This document shows positions 7,333 through 15,738 of a stretch of 64,000 nt of DNA, in pieces. The stretch's first letter is position 1. Each line of letters begins with the position of its first letter. Below the pieces are notes generated by a model. That model saw only the letters and a program-made list of their open reading frames with translations. It searched no databases and was not told where the DNA came from. This DNA is from Angustibacter sp049994355 (GTDB lineage: Bacteria > Actinomycetota > Actinomycetes > Actinomycetales > Angustibacteraceae), in assembly GCF_049994355.1 (NCBI RefSeq), contig NZ_CP188257.1, positions 4,650,001-4,714,000 of the forward strand, given 5' to 3'. The position numbers were made by a program, and so were the translations under genes.

Positions 7333-9008
7333 CCACCGACGCCCCGGCGTCCATCGAGTCCGTGGACGACGGAGGTCTGTCCCACCGACAGATCATGACC
7401 ATCCTCGCCGGCCTGATGATGGGGATGTTCCTGGCCGCACTGGACCAGACCATCGTCGCCACCGCCATCCGCACGATCGCCGACGACCTGAACGGGCTGT
7501 CCGTCCAGGCCTGGGTGACCACCGCGTACCTCATCACGTCGACGATCGCGACGCCGCTGTACGGCAAGCTGTCCGACATCTACGGGCGCAAGCCGCTCTT
7601 CATCACCGCGATCTCGATCTTCGTCATAGGGTCACTCGCCTGCTCGTTCGCCACCTCGATGTACCAGCTCGCGGGATTCCGTGCGCTGCAGGGCATCGGC
7701 GCCGGCGGCCTGTTCTCCATGGCGCTGGCGATCATCGGCGACATCGTGCCGCCGCGTGAGCGCGCCAAGTACCAGGGCTACTTCCTCGCGGTCTTCGGCA
7801 CCTCGAGCGTGCTCGGCCCGGTCGTCGGCGGGTTCTTCGCCGGCCAGGCCACGATCCTGGGCATCACCGGCTGGCGCTGGGTGTTCCTGGTCAACGTGCC
7901 GATCGGTATCGCGGCCCTGTTCGTGGTGAACCACACGCTCAACATCGCGCACCACCCGCACCCGCACCGGATCGACTGGAAGGGCGCCGTCGCGCTCACC
8001 GTGGGCCTGGTGCCGCTGCTGACCGTCGCCGAGCAGGGCCGCTCGTGGGGCTGGGACTCGCCCTGGGCGATCACCTGCTACGTCATCGGCCTGATCGGTG
8101 TGGCCGCGTTCTTCCTCGCCGAGCGTTCGATGGGTGACGAGGCGCTGATCCCGCTGCGGCTGTTCAAGGACCGCACGTTCTCGATCAGCACCGCCTCGAA
8201 CGTCGTGCTGGGCATGGGCCTGTTCGGTGGCGTCTCGGTGCTGCCGCTCTACCTGCAGATCGTCAAGGGCTCGACCCCGACGCAGGCCGGCCTGCAGTTG
8301 CTTCCGCTGACCCTGGGCATCATGGCCGGCTCGATCGCCTCGGGCCAGCTCATCTCGCGCACGGGCAAGTACCGGATCTTCCCGATCATCGGTGCCTCGC
8401 TGATGCTGGTCGGCCTGCTGCTGTTCGCCCAGGTCGGCGCGGACACGCCCATCGCGCAGACCATGGTCGTCATGCTGATCTTCGGTCTGGGCCTGGGTAA
8501 CTGCCTGCAGCCGCTGGTGCTCGCCATCCAGAACGCGGTCTCGCCGCGGGACATCGGTGTCGGAACGGCGTCCGCGACGTTCTTCCGGCAGATCGGCGGC
8601 ACGCTCGGCGTCGCGATCTTCCTGTCGATCCTGTTCAGCAGCCTGCCGAAGAACATCGCGGCGGCCTTCAGCTCGGCGAAGAGCTCGCCGGACTTCCTCG
8701 CTGCGATCAGCGACCCCAAGAACGCCGAGTTCGCCAAGCAGCTCAAGTCCGGTGCCGTGGGCGGCTCCAGCTCGACGCTGAACGACTCGTCGTTCCTGAA
8801 CGGCCTGGACGAGCGCCTGGCGCACCCGTTCCTGGTCGGCTTCTCCGAGTCGATGCAGCTGGTGTTCCTCAGCGCGGCCGTCGTGGTGGCCATCGGGCTG
8901 GTCGTGGTGTGCTTCCTGCCGGCGAAGGAGCTGCGCACCGTGTCGGGTCTGCAGGCCGCGCAGGCCGAGCGCGAGGCCGCTGCCCTCGAGGCGGGCCCCG
9001 CCCTCTAA
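7329..9008 (+). CDS. MFS drug exporter, DHA2 (EmrB/QacA) family, 14 helices
   Basis: A 559-residue inner-membrane proton antiporter, probably exporting toxic organic compounds. Visible signatures are the first-helix LDQTIVATA motif of the DHA2 group, motif A GKLSDIYGRK after helix 2, and the antiporter motif C GPVVGGFFAGQ in helix 5. Length and hydrophobic profile fit 14 helices with a large external loop near residues 440-490. The ATGA overlap with marR shows that it is the controlled partner. The C-terminus is a charged cytoplasmic tail. The substrate cannot be predicted from sequence alone. Confidence 0.92.
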   Translation: MTTDAPASIESVDDGGLSHRQIMTILAGLMMGMFLAALDQTIVATAIRTIADDLNGLSVQAWVTTAYLITSTIATPLYGKLSDIYGRKPLFITAISIFVIGSLACSFATSMYQLAGFRALQGIGAGGLFSMALAIIGDIVPPRERAKYQGYFLAVFGTSSVLGPVVGGFFAGQATILGITGWRWVFLVNVPIGIAALFVVNHTLNIAHHPHPHRIDWKGAVALTVGLVPLLTVAEQGRSWGWDSPWAITCYVIGLIGVAAFFLAERSMGDEALIPLRLFKDRTFSISTASNVVLGMGLFGGVSVLPLYLQIVKGSTPTQAGLQLLPLTLGIMAGSIASGQLISRTGKYRIFPIIGASLMLVGLLLFAQVGADTPIAQTMVVMLIFGLGLGNCLQPLVLAIQNAVSPRDIGVGTASATFFRQIGGTLGVAIFLSILFSSLPKNIAAAFSSAKSSPDFLAAISDPKNAEFAKQLKSGAVGGSSSTLNDSSFLNGLDERLAHPFLVGFSESMQLVFLSAAVVVAIGLVVVCFLPAKELRTVSGLQAAQAEREAAALEAGPAL

Positions 9009-9040
9009 CCCCCGCACCTACCGCGCCCGCGTCGCGCGAA

Positions 9041-9090
9041 ACAAGAGAAGTGGGGTATCTGAGCCACCTCAGGTGCCCCACTTCTCCTGT
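9041..9090. repeat. Palindromic element, copy 1 (upstream of the DUF559 gene)
   Basis: A 23-bp inverted repeat (9041-9063 with 9068-9090) around a 4-base loop, with three mismatches that all allow G-U pairing in RNA. The core AGAAGTGGGG..CCCCACTTCT is shared with the element at 10050-10103. It lies 32 bases after the MFS stop and could also act as that gene's terminator. Confidence 0.8.
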
Positions 9091-9149
9091 CTCGCCGAGC
9101 CTGTGGACAGGCGACGACACCGCGCAGGGGGTTCTGTCAGGGTCTGCTG

Positions 9150-10043
9150 GTGCCTGCAGCCAGCCAGCTTCCTGACGCCCTGATCGGCCGACCGTTCACC
9201 GTCGCGGACGCACTCGCACTCGGAGTGCCGCGAGACGTACTGCGGGGCAAGAGGTTTCGCAGCCCGTTCAGAGGCGTCCGGGTTCCCGCGGAACTGGAGG
9301 ACACGCTGGCGACGCGTTGCCTTGCCGCCGCGCTGGTACTGCCGAAGGACGCCGTCTTCAGCCACTCAACGGCCGCCAGACTGCACGCGCTGCCCGTTCC
9401 CGGGGCTTGGCCGGACGAGCCGCTGCACGTAACGACCGGCTCGCTCGGGCTGCGACACAGCGGCATGGCCGTGCATGCGGCCAGCGAATTGCTGCACGAA
9501 GTGGACGACGACCACACCCTCCCTATCAGGACGGCCGCCCAGTGTTGGGCAGAACTCGCGACCGCACTCGCGGTGGACGACCTCGTCGTGGTCGGGGACG
9601 CCGCGCTACGTCGCGGGCTCGTGACCGACGTCGAACTCGAGACTCTGGTGAGCACACTGTCCGGACGCCGCGGCGTCAGGCGGCTGGTCAAGGCACTGCC
9701 GCTGCTGGAGCCGGCGACCGACTCGCCGATGGAGAGCCGGACCCGCCTGCTGCTCGTCGGAGCCGGGCTCCCCCGCCCGGTCGCAAACCGGGACGTCGTC
9801 GTCGACGGCTTGTGGATCGCTCGACCCGATCTGAGCTACCCGGAACTGAGGATCGCGATCGAGTACGAGGGTGACCACCACCGCAGCGACCGCCGTCAGT
9901 GGTTGCGCGACAAGACCCGCCGCCGGCTGCTCGAGGATGCCGGGTGGCTCGTCATCGAGATCACCTCGGTAGATGTGTACGTGACCCCGATCGCCACCGT
10001 CGCCCGAGTGCGCGCCGCGATCGCCTCCCGAAGCCCCCGTTGA
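9150..10043 (+). CDS. DUF559 protein: AbiEi-like N-terminus plus Vsr-like nuclease fold
   Basis: A 297-residue protein of unknown role. The N-terminal 80 residues (GRPFTVADALALGVPRDVLR..FRSPFRGVRVPAE) look like the winged-helix domain of AbiEi-type antitoxin relatives. The C-terminal 90 residues carry the DUF559/Vsr-like endonuclease pattern: RPDLSYPE near residue 226, IEYEGDHHRSD near 238, and a final VIEITSVDV strand. The Asp, Glu and His-His residues expected at the active site are present. The start is GTG, with CAGGGT six bases before it, so the transcript may be leaderless. No AbiEii toxin gene is adjacent. The gene is flanked on both sides by the same palindrome, which is the oddest thing about it. 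Confidence 0.8.
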   Translation: MPAASQLPDALIGRPFTVADALALGVPRDVLRGKRFRSPFRGVRVPAELEDTLATRCLAAALVLPKDAVFSHSTAARLHALPVPGAWPDEPLHVTTGSLGLRHSGMAVHAASELLHEVDDDHTLPIRTAAQCWAELATALAVDDLVVVGDAALRRGLVTDVELETLVSTLSGRRGVRRLVKALPLLEPATDSPMESRTRLLLVGAGLPRPVANRDVVVDGLWIARPDLSYPELRIAIEYEGDHHRSDRRQWLRDKTRRRLLEDAGWLVIEITSVDVYVTPIATVARVRAAIASRSPR

Positions 10044-10049
10044 TCAGCG

Positions 10050-10103
10050 AAACCAGAGAAGTGGGGCACCTGGCCTGAGCCTGGTACCCCACTTCTCTGG
10101 TTT
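10050..10103. repeat. Palindromic element, copy 2 (downstream of the DUF559 gene)
   Basis: A long inverted repeat: the arm starting at 10050 (AAACCAGAGAAGTGGGG) pairs with the arm ending at 10103. The outer 21 or so bases agree apart from one pyrimidine change, and the loop is about 11 bases. It begins six bases after the DUF559 stop and lies between converging genes. It shares the GCGAAAC-AGAGAAGTGGGG core with copy 1. Confidence 0.8.
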
Positions 10104-10134
10104 GGACGTCGCGTGGCGGTGCGGGTGCGGGTGG

Positions 10135-11658
10135 TCAGGCCCAGACGAGCGCCCGCTCGGGACGCTCGAGGACCGCGGCGACGTCCGCGATGAAGCGGCT
10201 GCCCAGGTCGCCATCCACGAGCCGGTGGTCGAAGCTCAGCCCGAGCGTTGTCACCTGCCGCACGGCGAGCTTGCCCTTGTGCACCCACGGCCGCTCAGCG
10301 ATCTGCCCGATGCACAGGATGGCGGCCTCGCCCGGGTTCAGGATCGGCGTCCCGGTGTCGACACCGAAGACCCCGACGTTGGTGATCGACATCGTCCCGC
10401 CGGACATCTCGGCCGGCTGGGTCCGTCCGGCTCGCGCCGTCTCGGTCAGCGCGGCCAGCGCGTCGGCGAGCTCACGCAGCGACAGGGTGTGCGCATCCTT
10501 GATGTTCGGCACGACCAGGCCTCGCGGGGTGGCGGCGGCGATGCCCAGGTTCACGTAGTGCTTGACCACGATCTCCTGGTTCGCCTCGTCCCAGGAGGCG
10601 TTGATCTCCGGGTTGCGCTTGGCCGCGATGAGCATCGCCTTCGCCACGATCAACAGCGGCGAGACCTTCACGTCCCGGAACTCGCGGTCCGCGCGCAGCC
10701 GCTCGACGAGCTTCATGGTGCGGGTCGCGTCGATCGTCACGAACTCGGTGACGTGCGGTGCGGTGAACGCCGATCCGACCATTGCCTGCGCGGTCATCTT
10801 GCGCACGCCCTTGATCGGCACCCGCGTCTCGCGCTCGCCCGCAGCCCGGACGACGACCGGAGCCGCCTGCGCGGCCGGCTCAGCGACGCCGGAGGCATGC
10901 GCCTGCACGTCTTCACGGGTGACGACGCCTCCAGGCCCCGACGCCGGCACCGAGGTCAGGTCGATGCCCATGTCCTTGGCGAGCTTGCGCACCGGGGGCT
11001 TGGCCAGGGCGCGGACGTGCGCGACGGGCTGCTCGTCGTGCCCGAGGTGCCCGGGCAGGTCGGTGTGCGGGGCGCGGTGCGGCTCCACCGGCGGGAGCTC
11101 GGCCTCCTCGGCAAGCTCCTGGGAGACCATCCGACCGATCTCGAACCCGCCGTGCCGGACGGGCTTGACGCCCTCCTCGGTGAACGTGTCCATGTTGGCC
11201 TTGCGTGGCCGGCGCTTGGCGGACGTCGTCCGCGGGCCGTAGCCGACCAGCACCGACGTGCGCCCGCCCGGGGCGGGGCCACCGATCAAGCCGGGCTCGA
11301 TGGCGCCCTCCTCTGGCGCCACCTCGACGTCCGTCGCGCCCTGGACCGCACCCGGCGGCTCCTGCGCGCGGTGCGAGCCGGCGTCCGGGGACGTCGCTGG
11401 CGCCGAGCCGGACGGGTCGACGTCCACCGAGATGATCGGCGTGCCGACGTCCACCGTGGTGCCCTCGGCCACCAGCAGCTCGGTGACCACACCGGCGAAC
11501 GGCGTGGGCAGCTCGACGAGCGACTTCGCGGTCTCGATCTCGACCACGATGTCGTTCGTCCGGACGGTGTCGCCCGGCTTGACCTTCCAGGTCACGATCT
11601 CGGCCTCGGTCAGACCCTCACCGACGTCGGGCAGGCGGAACTGCTTCACATCAGGCAT
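10135..11658 (-). CDS. bkdC: Branched-chain 2-oxoacid dehydrogenase E2 (dihydrolipoamide acyltransferase)
   Basis: The 507-residue core enzyme that transfers the acyl group from lipoyl-lysine to CoA. Domain order: lipoyl domain (residues 1-80, with the lipoylated Lys in IETAKSLVEL); a Pro/Gly/Ala-rich linker; the E3-binding domain (VRKLAKDMGIDLTSVP, around 215-250); and the catalytic domain with SFDHRLVDGDLG near the C-terminus, which holds the His and Asp of the active site. It follows the E1-beta gene by 13 bases. Only one lipoyl domain is present. The choice of branched-chain over pyruvate substrates rests on the separate alpha and beta E1 genes next to it and is an inference. E3 must be encoded elsewhere. 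Confidence 0.92.
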   Translation of the reverse strand: MPDVKQFRLPDVGEGLTEAEIVTWKVKPGDTVRTNDIVVEIETAKSLVELPTPFAGVVTELLVAEGTTVDVGTPIISVDVDPSGSAPATSPDAGSHRAQEPPGAVQGATDVEVAPEEGAIEPGLIGGPAPGGRTSVLVGYGPRTTSAKRRPRKANMDTFTEEGVKPVRHGGFEIGRMVSQELAEEAELPPVEPHRAPHTDLPGHLGHDEQPVAHVRALAKPPVRKLAKDMGIDLTSVPASGPGGVVTREDVQAHASGVAEPAAQAAPVVVRAAGERETRVPIKGVRKMTAQAMVGSAFTAPHVTEFVTIDATRTMKLVERLRADREFRDVKVSPLLIVAKAMLIAAKRNPEINASWDEANQEIVVKHYVNLGIAAATPRGLVVPNIKDAHTLSLRELADALAALTETARAGRTQPAEMSGGTMSITNVGVFGVDTGTPILNPGEAAILCIGQIAERPWVHKGKLAVRQVTTLGLSFDHRLVDGDLGSRFIADVAAVLERPERALVWA

Positions 11659-11671
11659 GTCCTCCCCTTCC

Positions 11672-12655
11672 TCAGTAGGCGAGCGAGCGGTCGACGCCGT
11701 CGAGCACCCGATCGAGGTCCGGCAGGAACTCCTCCTCGAGCTTGCTCGGCGGGTACGGCAGGTTGAAGCCGCCGACCCGGAGCACCGGGGCCTCGAGGTG
11801 GTAGAAGCACCGCTCGGTCAGTCGGGCGGCGACCTCGGCACCCATGCCGAGGAACGTCGTCGCCTCGTGCACGACGACCAGGCGGCCGGTCTTCTCCACC
11901 GACGCGGCGATGGTGTCGACGTCCAGCGGGGACAGCGTGCGCAGGTCGACGACCTCGATGCTGCGCCCCTCCTCCGCGGCGGCGGTGGCGGCCTCGAGGC
12001 AGGTCTTCACCATCGGACCGTACGCCGCGACGGTGACGTGCTCGCCCTCGCGGACCACCTTCGCCTTGTGCAGCGGGAACGCGCCGGCCAGCGTCGCGTC
12101 CTCGGGCAGGTCGGCCTTCTCCCAGTAGCGCCGCTTGGGCTCGTAGAAGATCACCGGGTCGTCGCTGGCGATGGCCTGCTGGATCATGAAGTGCGCGTCC
12201 ACCGGGTCGGCGCAGCAGACCACGCGAAGGCCCGCGGTGTGCGCGAAGTACGCCTCGTTGGACTCGCTGTGGTGCTCCACGGCGCCGATACCGCCACCGA
12301 CCGGGATGCGGACGACGACGGGCAGCTTCACCTTGCCGAGCGCCCGAGCGCGCATCTTGGCCAGCTGGGACACGATCTGGTCGAACGCGGGGTAGACGAA
12401 CCCGTCGAACTGGATCTCGCAGACGGGCCGGTAGCCGCGCAAGGCCATGCCGATCGCCGTCCCGATGATGCCGGACTCCGCGAGCGGGGCGTCGATGACG
12501 CGGTCCTCGCCGAAGTCCTTCTGCAGGCCGTCGGTGACCCGGAAGACGCCGCCGAGCTTGCCGATGTCCTCACCCATGATGAGGACCTTGGGGTCGGCCT
12601 CCATGGCGGCCCGCAGTCCAGTGTTGATGCCCTTGGCCAGGCTGATCTGCGCCAT
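11672..12655 (-). CDS. bkdB: 2-oxoacid dehydrogenase E1 component, beta subunit
   Basis: A 327-residue subunit of the thiamin diphosphate-dependent decarboxylase. The N-terminal part binds TPP (MGEDIGKLGGVFRVTDGL, ESGIIGTAIGMAL and the QFDGFVYPAFDQI segment), and the C-terminal transketolase-like domain carries VVHEATTFLGMGAEVAA. Length matches the family. ATG 12655 is preceded by GGGAGG and starts one base after the E1-alpha stop, so translation is coupled. An in-frame ATG 33 bases upstream lies inside bkdA and is less likely. Confidence 0.93.
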   Translation of the reverse strand: MAQISLAKGINTGLRAAMEADPKVLIMGEDIGKLGGVFRVTDGLQKDFGEDRVIDAPLAESGIIGTAIGMALRGYRPVCEIQFDGFVYPAFDQIVSQLAKMRARALGKVKLPVVVRIPVGGGIGAVEHHSESNEAYFAHTAGLRVVCCADPVDAHFMIQQAIASDDPVIFYEPKRRYWEKADLPEDATLAGAFPLHKAKVVREGEHVTVAAYGPMVKTCLEAATAAAEEGRSIEVVDLRTLSPLDVDTIAASVEKTGRLVVVHEATTFLGMGAEVAARLTERCFYHLEAPVLRVGGFNLPYPPSKLEEEFLPDLDRVLDGVDRSLAY

Positions 12656-12656
12656 C

Positions 12657-13820
12657 TCAGTGCCCTCCCTCGTGGCCGGCATCCGCAAACGACTCGAGGT
12701 ACTCGGCGAACTCCGCCCGCTCCTGCTCCACCAGCGGGTGCTCGTCGACGTACACGTGGTCGAACATCGACAGCGGCTCCGGGTCGGGCAGGCTCAGGCA
12801 GCCCTGACGCACGTGCGCGGCGAGCTCGTCGCTCTCGACGTCGAGGGCGTCGAAGAAGTCCTGGTCGGCCATGCCGTTGGCGACCAGGTGCGCGCGCAGC
12901 CGGGAGATCGGGTCGCGCTCCTTCCACACCTCGACCTCGGCCGAGACGCGGTAGCGGGTCGGGTCGTCCGACGTCGTGTGCGCGCCCATCCGGTAGGTGT
13001 AGGCCTCGACGAACGTGGGCCCGTTGCCGTTGCGCGCGTTGTCCAGCGCCGCCTTCGTCACCGCGTACACCGCGAGGACGTCGTTGCCGTCCACCCGCAC
13101 GCCCGGGAAGCCGAAGCCCGCCGCGCGCTTGTACAGCGGGATGCGGGTCTGGCGCTCGCTCGGCTCGCTGATCGCCCACTGGTTGTTCTGGCAGAAGAAC
13201 ACCACGGGTGCGTTCTGCACCGCCGCGAAGACGAAGGCCTCGTTCACGTCGCCCTGCGACGTCGCGCCGTCGCCGAAGTAGGCGATCACGGCCGCGTCGC
13301 GTCCCGGCTCGCCGGTGCCGACCGCGTGGTCTCGCTGGATGCCCATGGCGTAGCCGGTGGCGTGCAGCGTCTGCGCGCCGATCACGATCGTGTAGAGGTG
13401 GAAGTTCTTCTCGTTCGGGTCCCAGCCGCCGTGGTTCACGCCACGGAACAGGCCGAGCAGGTTCAGCGGGTCGACCCCGCGGCACCAGGCGACGCCGTGC
13501 TCGCGATAGGTCGGGAACGCGTAGTCCTGCGGCGCCATGGCGCGACCGGAGCCGACCTGGGCGGCCTCCTGGCCGAGCAGGCTGGCCCAGATGCCCAGCT
13601 CGCCCTGGCGCTGCAACGCGGTGGCCTCGGCGTCGACGCGGCGCACCAGCACCAGGTCTCGGTAGAGGGAGCGCAGGTCTTCGGCCTGCAGGTCCGCCAC
13701 GTAGTGCGAGTACTCGGGATGCTCGACGCGCTCACCGGTAGGGGTGAGCAGCTGGACGAGATCGGGGCCGCCGTCGGTGGTGCTGACGCCGACCTCGCTC
13801 CCGACGACGCTGTCGGTCAC
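12657..13820 (-). CDS. bkdA: 2-oxoacid dehydrogenase E1 component, alpha subunit
   Basis: The 387-residue alpha subunit that binds thiamin diphosphate and decarboxylates the 2-oxoacid. The TPP motif is clear: GDGATSQGDVNEAF near residue 184, ending at the NNQWAIS segment. YRMGAHTTSDDPTRY near 285 is the loop that in this family carries regulatory serines in eukaryotes. An approximately 30-residue N-terminal extension precedes the fold. It is the first gene of the bkdA-bkdB-bkdC operon, which would turn keto-acids of valine, leucine and isoleucine into branched acyl-CoA for catabolism or for priming branched fatty acids. Confidence 0.92.
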   Translation of the reverse strand: MTDSVVGSEVGVSTTDGGPDLVQLLTPTGERVEHPEYSHYVADLQAEDLRSLYRDLVLVRRVDAEATALQRQGELGIWASLLGQEAAQVGSGRAMAPQDYAFPTYREHGVAWCRGVDPLNLLGLFRGVNHGGWDPNEKNFHLYTIVIGAQTLHATGYAMGIQRDHAVGTGEPGRDAAVIAYFGDGATSQGDVNEAFVFAAVQNAPVVFFCQNNQWAISEPSERQTRIPLYKRAAGFGFPGVRVDGNDVLAVYAVTKAALDNARNGNGPTFVEAYTYRMGAHTTSDDPTRYRVSAEVEVWKERDPISRLRAHLVANGMADQDFFDALDVESDELAAHVRQGCLSLPDPEPLSMFDHVYVDEHPLVEQERAEFAEYLESFADAGHEGGH

Positions 13821-14056
13821 GTGTTCTCCTTCGTCGACCCCGCGCGAGGGTGACCCGTCGCGGGAACTGACCAGTGGTGCCGCCGTGCCGGCCGGGGGGT
13901 GCTCCGGACGGACGTCGGGTGCAGCCGGGACCGCCTGTGGCGCGCGTCACGACCGCTCAAGGGACAACGTACCCGGCCCGGTGGGGCCCGGGCGAACGGG
14001 CGGGACCCGAAGGGGTAACGCTCCGCGTGGCGAGGCGCGTCTCACCAGGTGAGAGA

Positions 14057-15529
14057 TCAGGCGCGGTGCTGGCCGCGCGGGCGACGTCCGGGCGCTGTGC
14101 CCTGGTCGTCCCCTTCGTCCCCGTCGAGCTCGATGCGACGGCCGGCCTTGGCGGTGTCCGAGCCGCTGGTCGAACCAGCGGGCTGCGGAACGTCCTTCTG
14201 GTCGGACTTGTGGTCGTTCGGAGCGTCCGGCGCCGACGCGCCGTCCGTGCCCGAGTCAGTACCCGCGTCCGTACCCGCGTCACCGGTCGCGAGCACACCG
14301 GTGCTCGGCGCCACCGTGGACTCCGTGGTCGGCGACGCAGCCGGGGTGGTGGCGGTGTCGCTCGGCGACGCCGTCGGCGACGTCGTCGGCTCGGACGACG
14401 GGGAGTCGGTCGGGTCGTTGGTGTTCGTGGGGTCCGCCGTCGGGTCCGTCGGGTCCGTCGACTCGGTCGGCGAGTCGGTCGGTGTCGCGGTGTCCGTCGC
14501 GGACGGCTGCGTCTCGGTCGGGGTCGGCGTCTCGGTCGGCGTCGGGGTGTCGGTCGGCGTCGGCGTGTTGGTCACCGTCTGCGTCACCTGCTCCGCGACG
14601 GTGTCGGTGGTGGCCGCGGCCACCTCCTGGGTCGCGACGAAGGTCGCGGCCTCGACCAGCACCGCGACGGTGTCCGGCGACGCGACGTCCGGGGCCTTGT
14701 CGGCGACGGTCGCGCTGACCACCGGGCTGACCGTCTCGTTGAGCGAGGCGGGCAGGGCGGCCTTGAACGTGGTCGACGCGACCTGGCTGATCGCGCGCGG
14801 TGATCCGCCGATCTGGTGGGAGAACAAGAGCGCCTTGTCGTAGGCCATCGAGGCCGCATTCGTCATGGCCGTCTCGACCGGGGCCTTGAGCGCCTCGTTG
14901 AGCGCTCGGTCGACCCGACGCACCTGGCTCTTGGCGATCGGGTCATGACCGGCGACCACCATCAGGGAGTCGCTGACCTTGCTCTGCACCTCAGCGGAGG
15001 CGGCCGCGACCTGCTCGACACTGAAGCTGACGACGAACGGCTGATGGGTGGGCGGCCGGGTCGTCGTGGGACGCGGCTTCGGGTGGCCCGGGTGGGTGGG
15101 GCGGGTCGTGGGGTGGGTCGTGGGGTGTGAGCTCGTCGGCGACGTGGTCGGCTGCGATGCGGAGCCGAAGTGGGGGCCCGAGCTCGTGACCGAGCTGCGG
15201 GGGGCCAGGGTTTCGCTGGAGATGCCAGGGCCGCCCAGGCCGCCGGTGCCACCGAAGGCACCCGCTCGGCTGCCGCCGGTCAGCGCGCCGGCGCCGATGT
15301 TCCTGGTGGGCGCTGAGGGCAGCTCGATGGCACGCACGGAACCGGGCGCGTCGACAGAGGTCTGACCGCCGGCATCCTGGAGCCGGAAGGCGTCCTGGGT
15401 GAACCCGAGGGCCGCGGCCCCGACCAGCGCGACCGAGGTCACTGCGGCGAGCGCAGCCGCCGAGCCGTTCGAGCGCAGCCGAAGGACATGATTCGCGCGT
15501 GTGCGCGGCAGCTGCTTCGCTGCACTCAT
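14057..15529 (-). CDS. Thr/Pro/Ser-rich cell-surface protein, unknown function
   Basis: A 490-residue protein with no recognised catalytic domain. A positively charged start (MSAAKQLPRTRANHVLRLR) leads into one hydrophobic helix (about residues 25-45), giving an uncleaved anchor or signal peptide. A globular, helix-prone stretch (about 165-295) follows, then about 150 residues dominated by TPTET, TDSPT and TADPT units, and an acidic/basic tail. The low-complexity part is also repetitive in DNA (GTCGGCGTCGG units around 14500-14580) and probably makes an extended, O-glycosylated stalk in the cell wall. ATG 15529 has GGGGG at a suitable distance; an ATG two codons upstream is also possible. A short hairpin (14040-14054) abuts the stop. 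Confidence 0.65.
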   Translation of the reverse strand: MSAAKQLPRTRANHVLRLRSNGSAAALAAVTSVALVGAAALGFTQDAFRLQDAGGQTSVDAPGSVRAIELPSAPTRNIGAGALTGGSRAGAFGGTGGLGGPGISSETLAPRSSVTSSGPHFGSASQPTTSPTSSHPTTHPTTRPTHPGHPKPRPTTTRPPTHQPFVVSFSVEQVAAASAEVQSKVSDSLMVVAGHDPIAKSQVRRVDRALNEALKAPVETAMTNAASMAYDKALLFSHQIGGSPRAISQVASTTFKAALPASLNETVSPVVSATVADKAPDVASPDTVAVLVEAATFVATQEVAAATTDTVAEQVTQTVTNTPTPTDTPTPTETPTPTETQPSATDTATPTDSPTESTDPTDPTADPTNTNDPTDSPSSEPTTSPTASPSDTATTPAASPTTESTVAPSTGVLATGDAGTDAGTDSGTDGASAPDAPNDHKSDQKDVPQPAGSTSGSDTAKAGRRIELDGDEGDDQGTAPGRRPRGQHRA

Positions 15530-15738
15530 GACCATCGCCCCCGGTGGCGGCTCGGAGGAACGGCCAGTAACAGCCGCTCCATGTTGATTAACACTACGCT
15601 ACTGATCGAACGCATTCGGTGAGTCTTGAGAACTAGCCTAGATGCTTCTGGGGCGCTCGCATATGCCCCATCCGGACTAGCCCGGTGATGACCCGACAGG
15701 ACTACGTCGGCAGGTCAGGCGGAAACCTGTAGCCCCTT

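Noticed and set aside
9150..10043. AbiE-type toxin-antitoxin system
   Set aside because: Only the AbiEi-like winged helix is present, fused to a nuclease fold; no AbiEii nucleotidyltransferase gene is adjacent.
14040..14054. TCTCACC-A-GGTGAGA palindrome after the Thr/Pro-rich gene
   Set aside because: A seven-base stem with a one-base loop is too short for a confident terminator or operator call; noted only in the gene entry.
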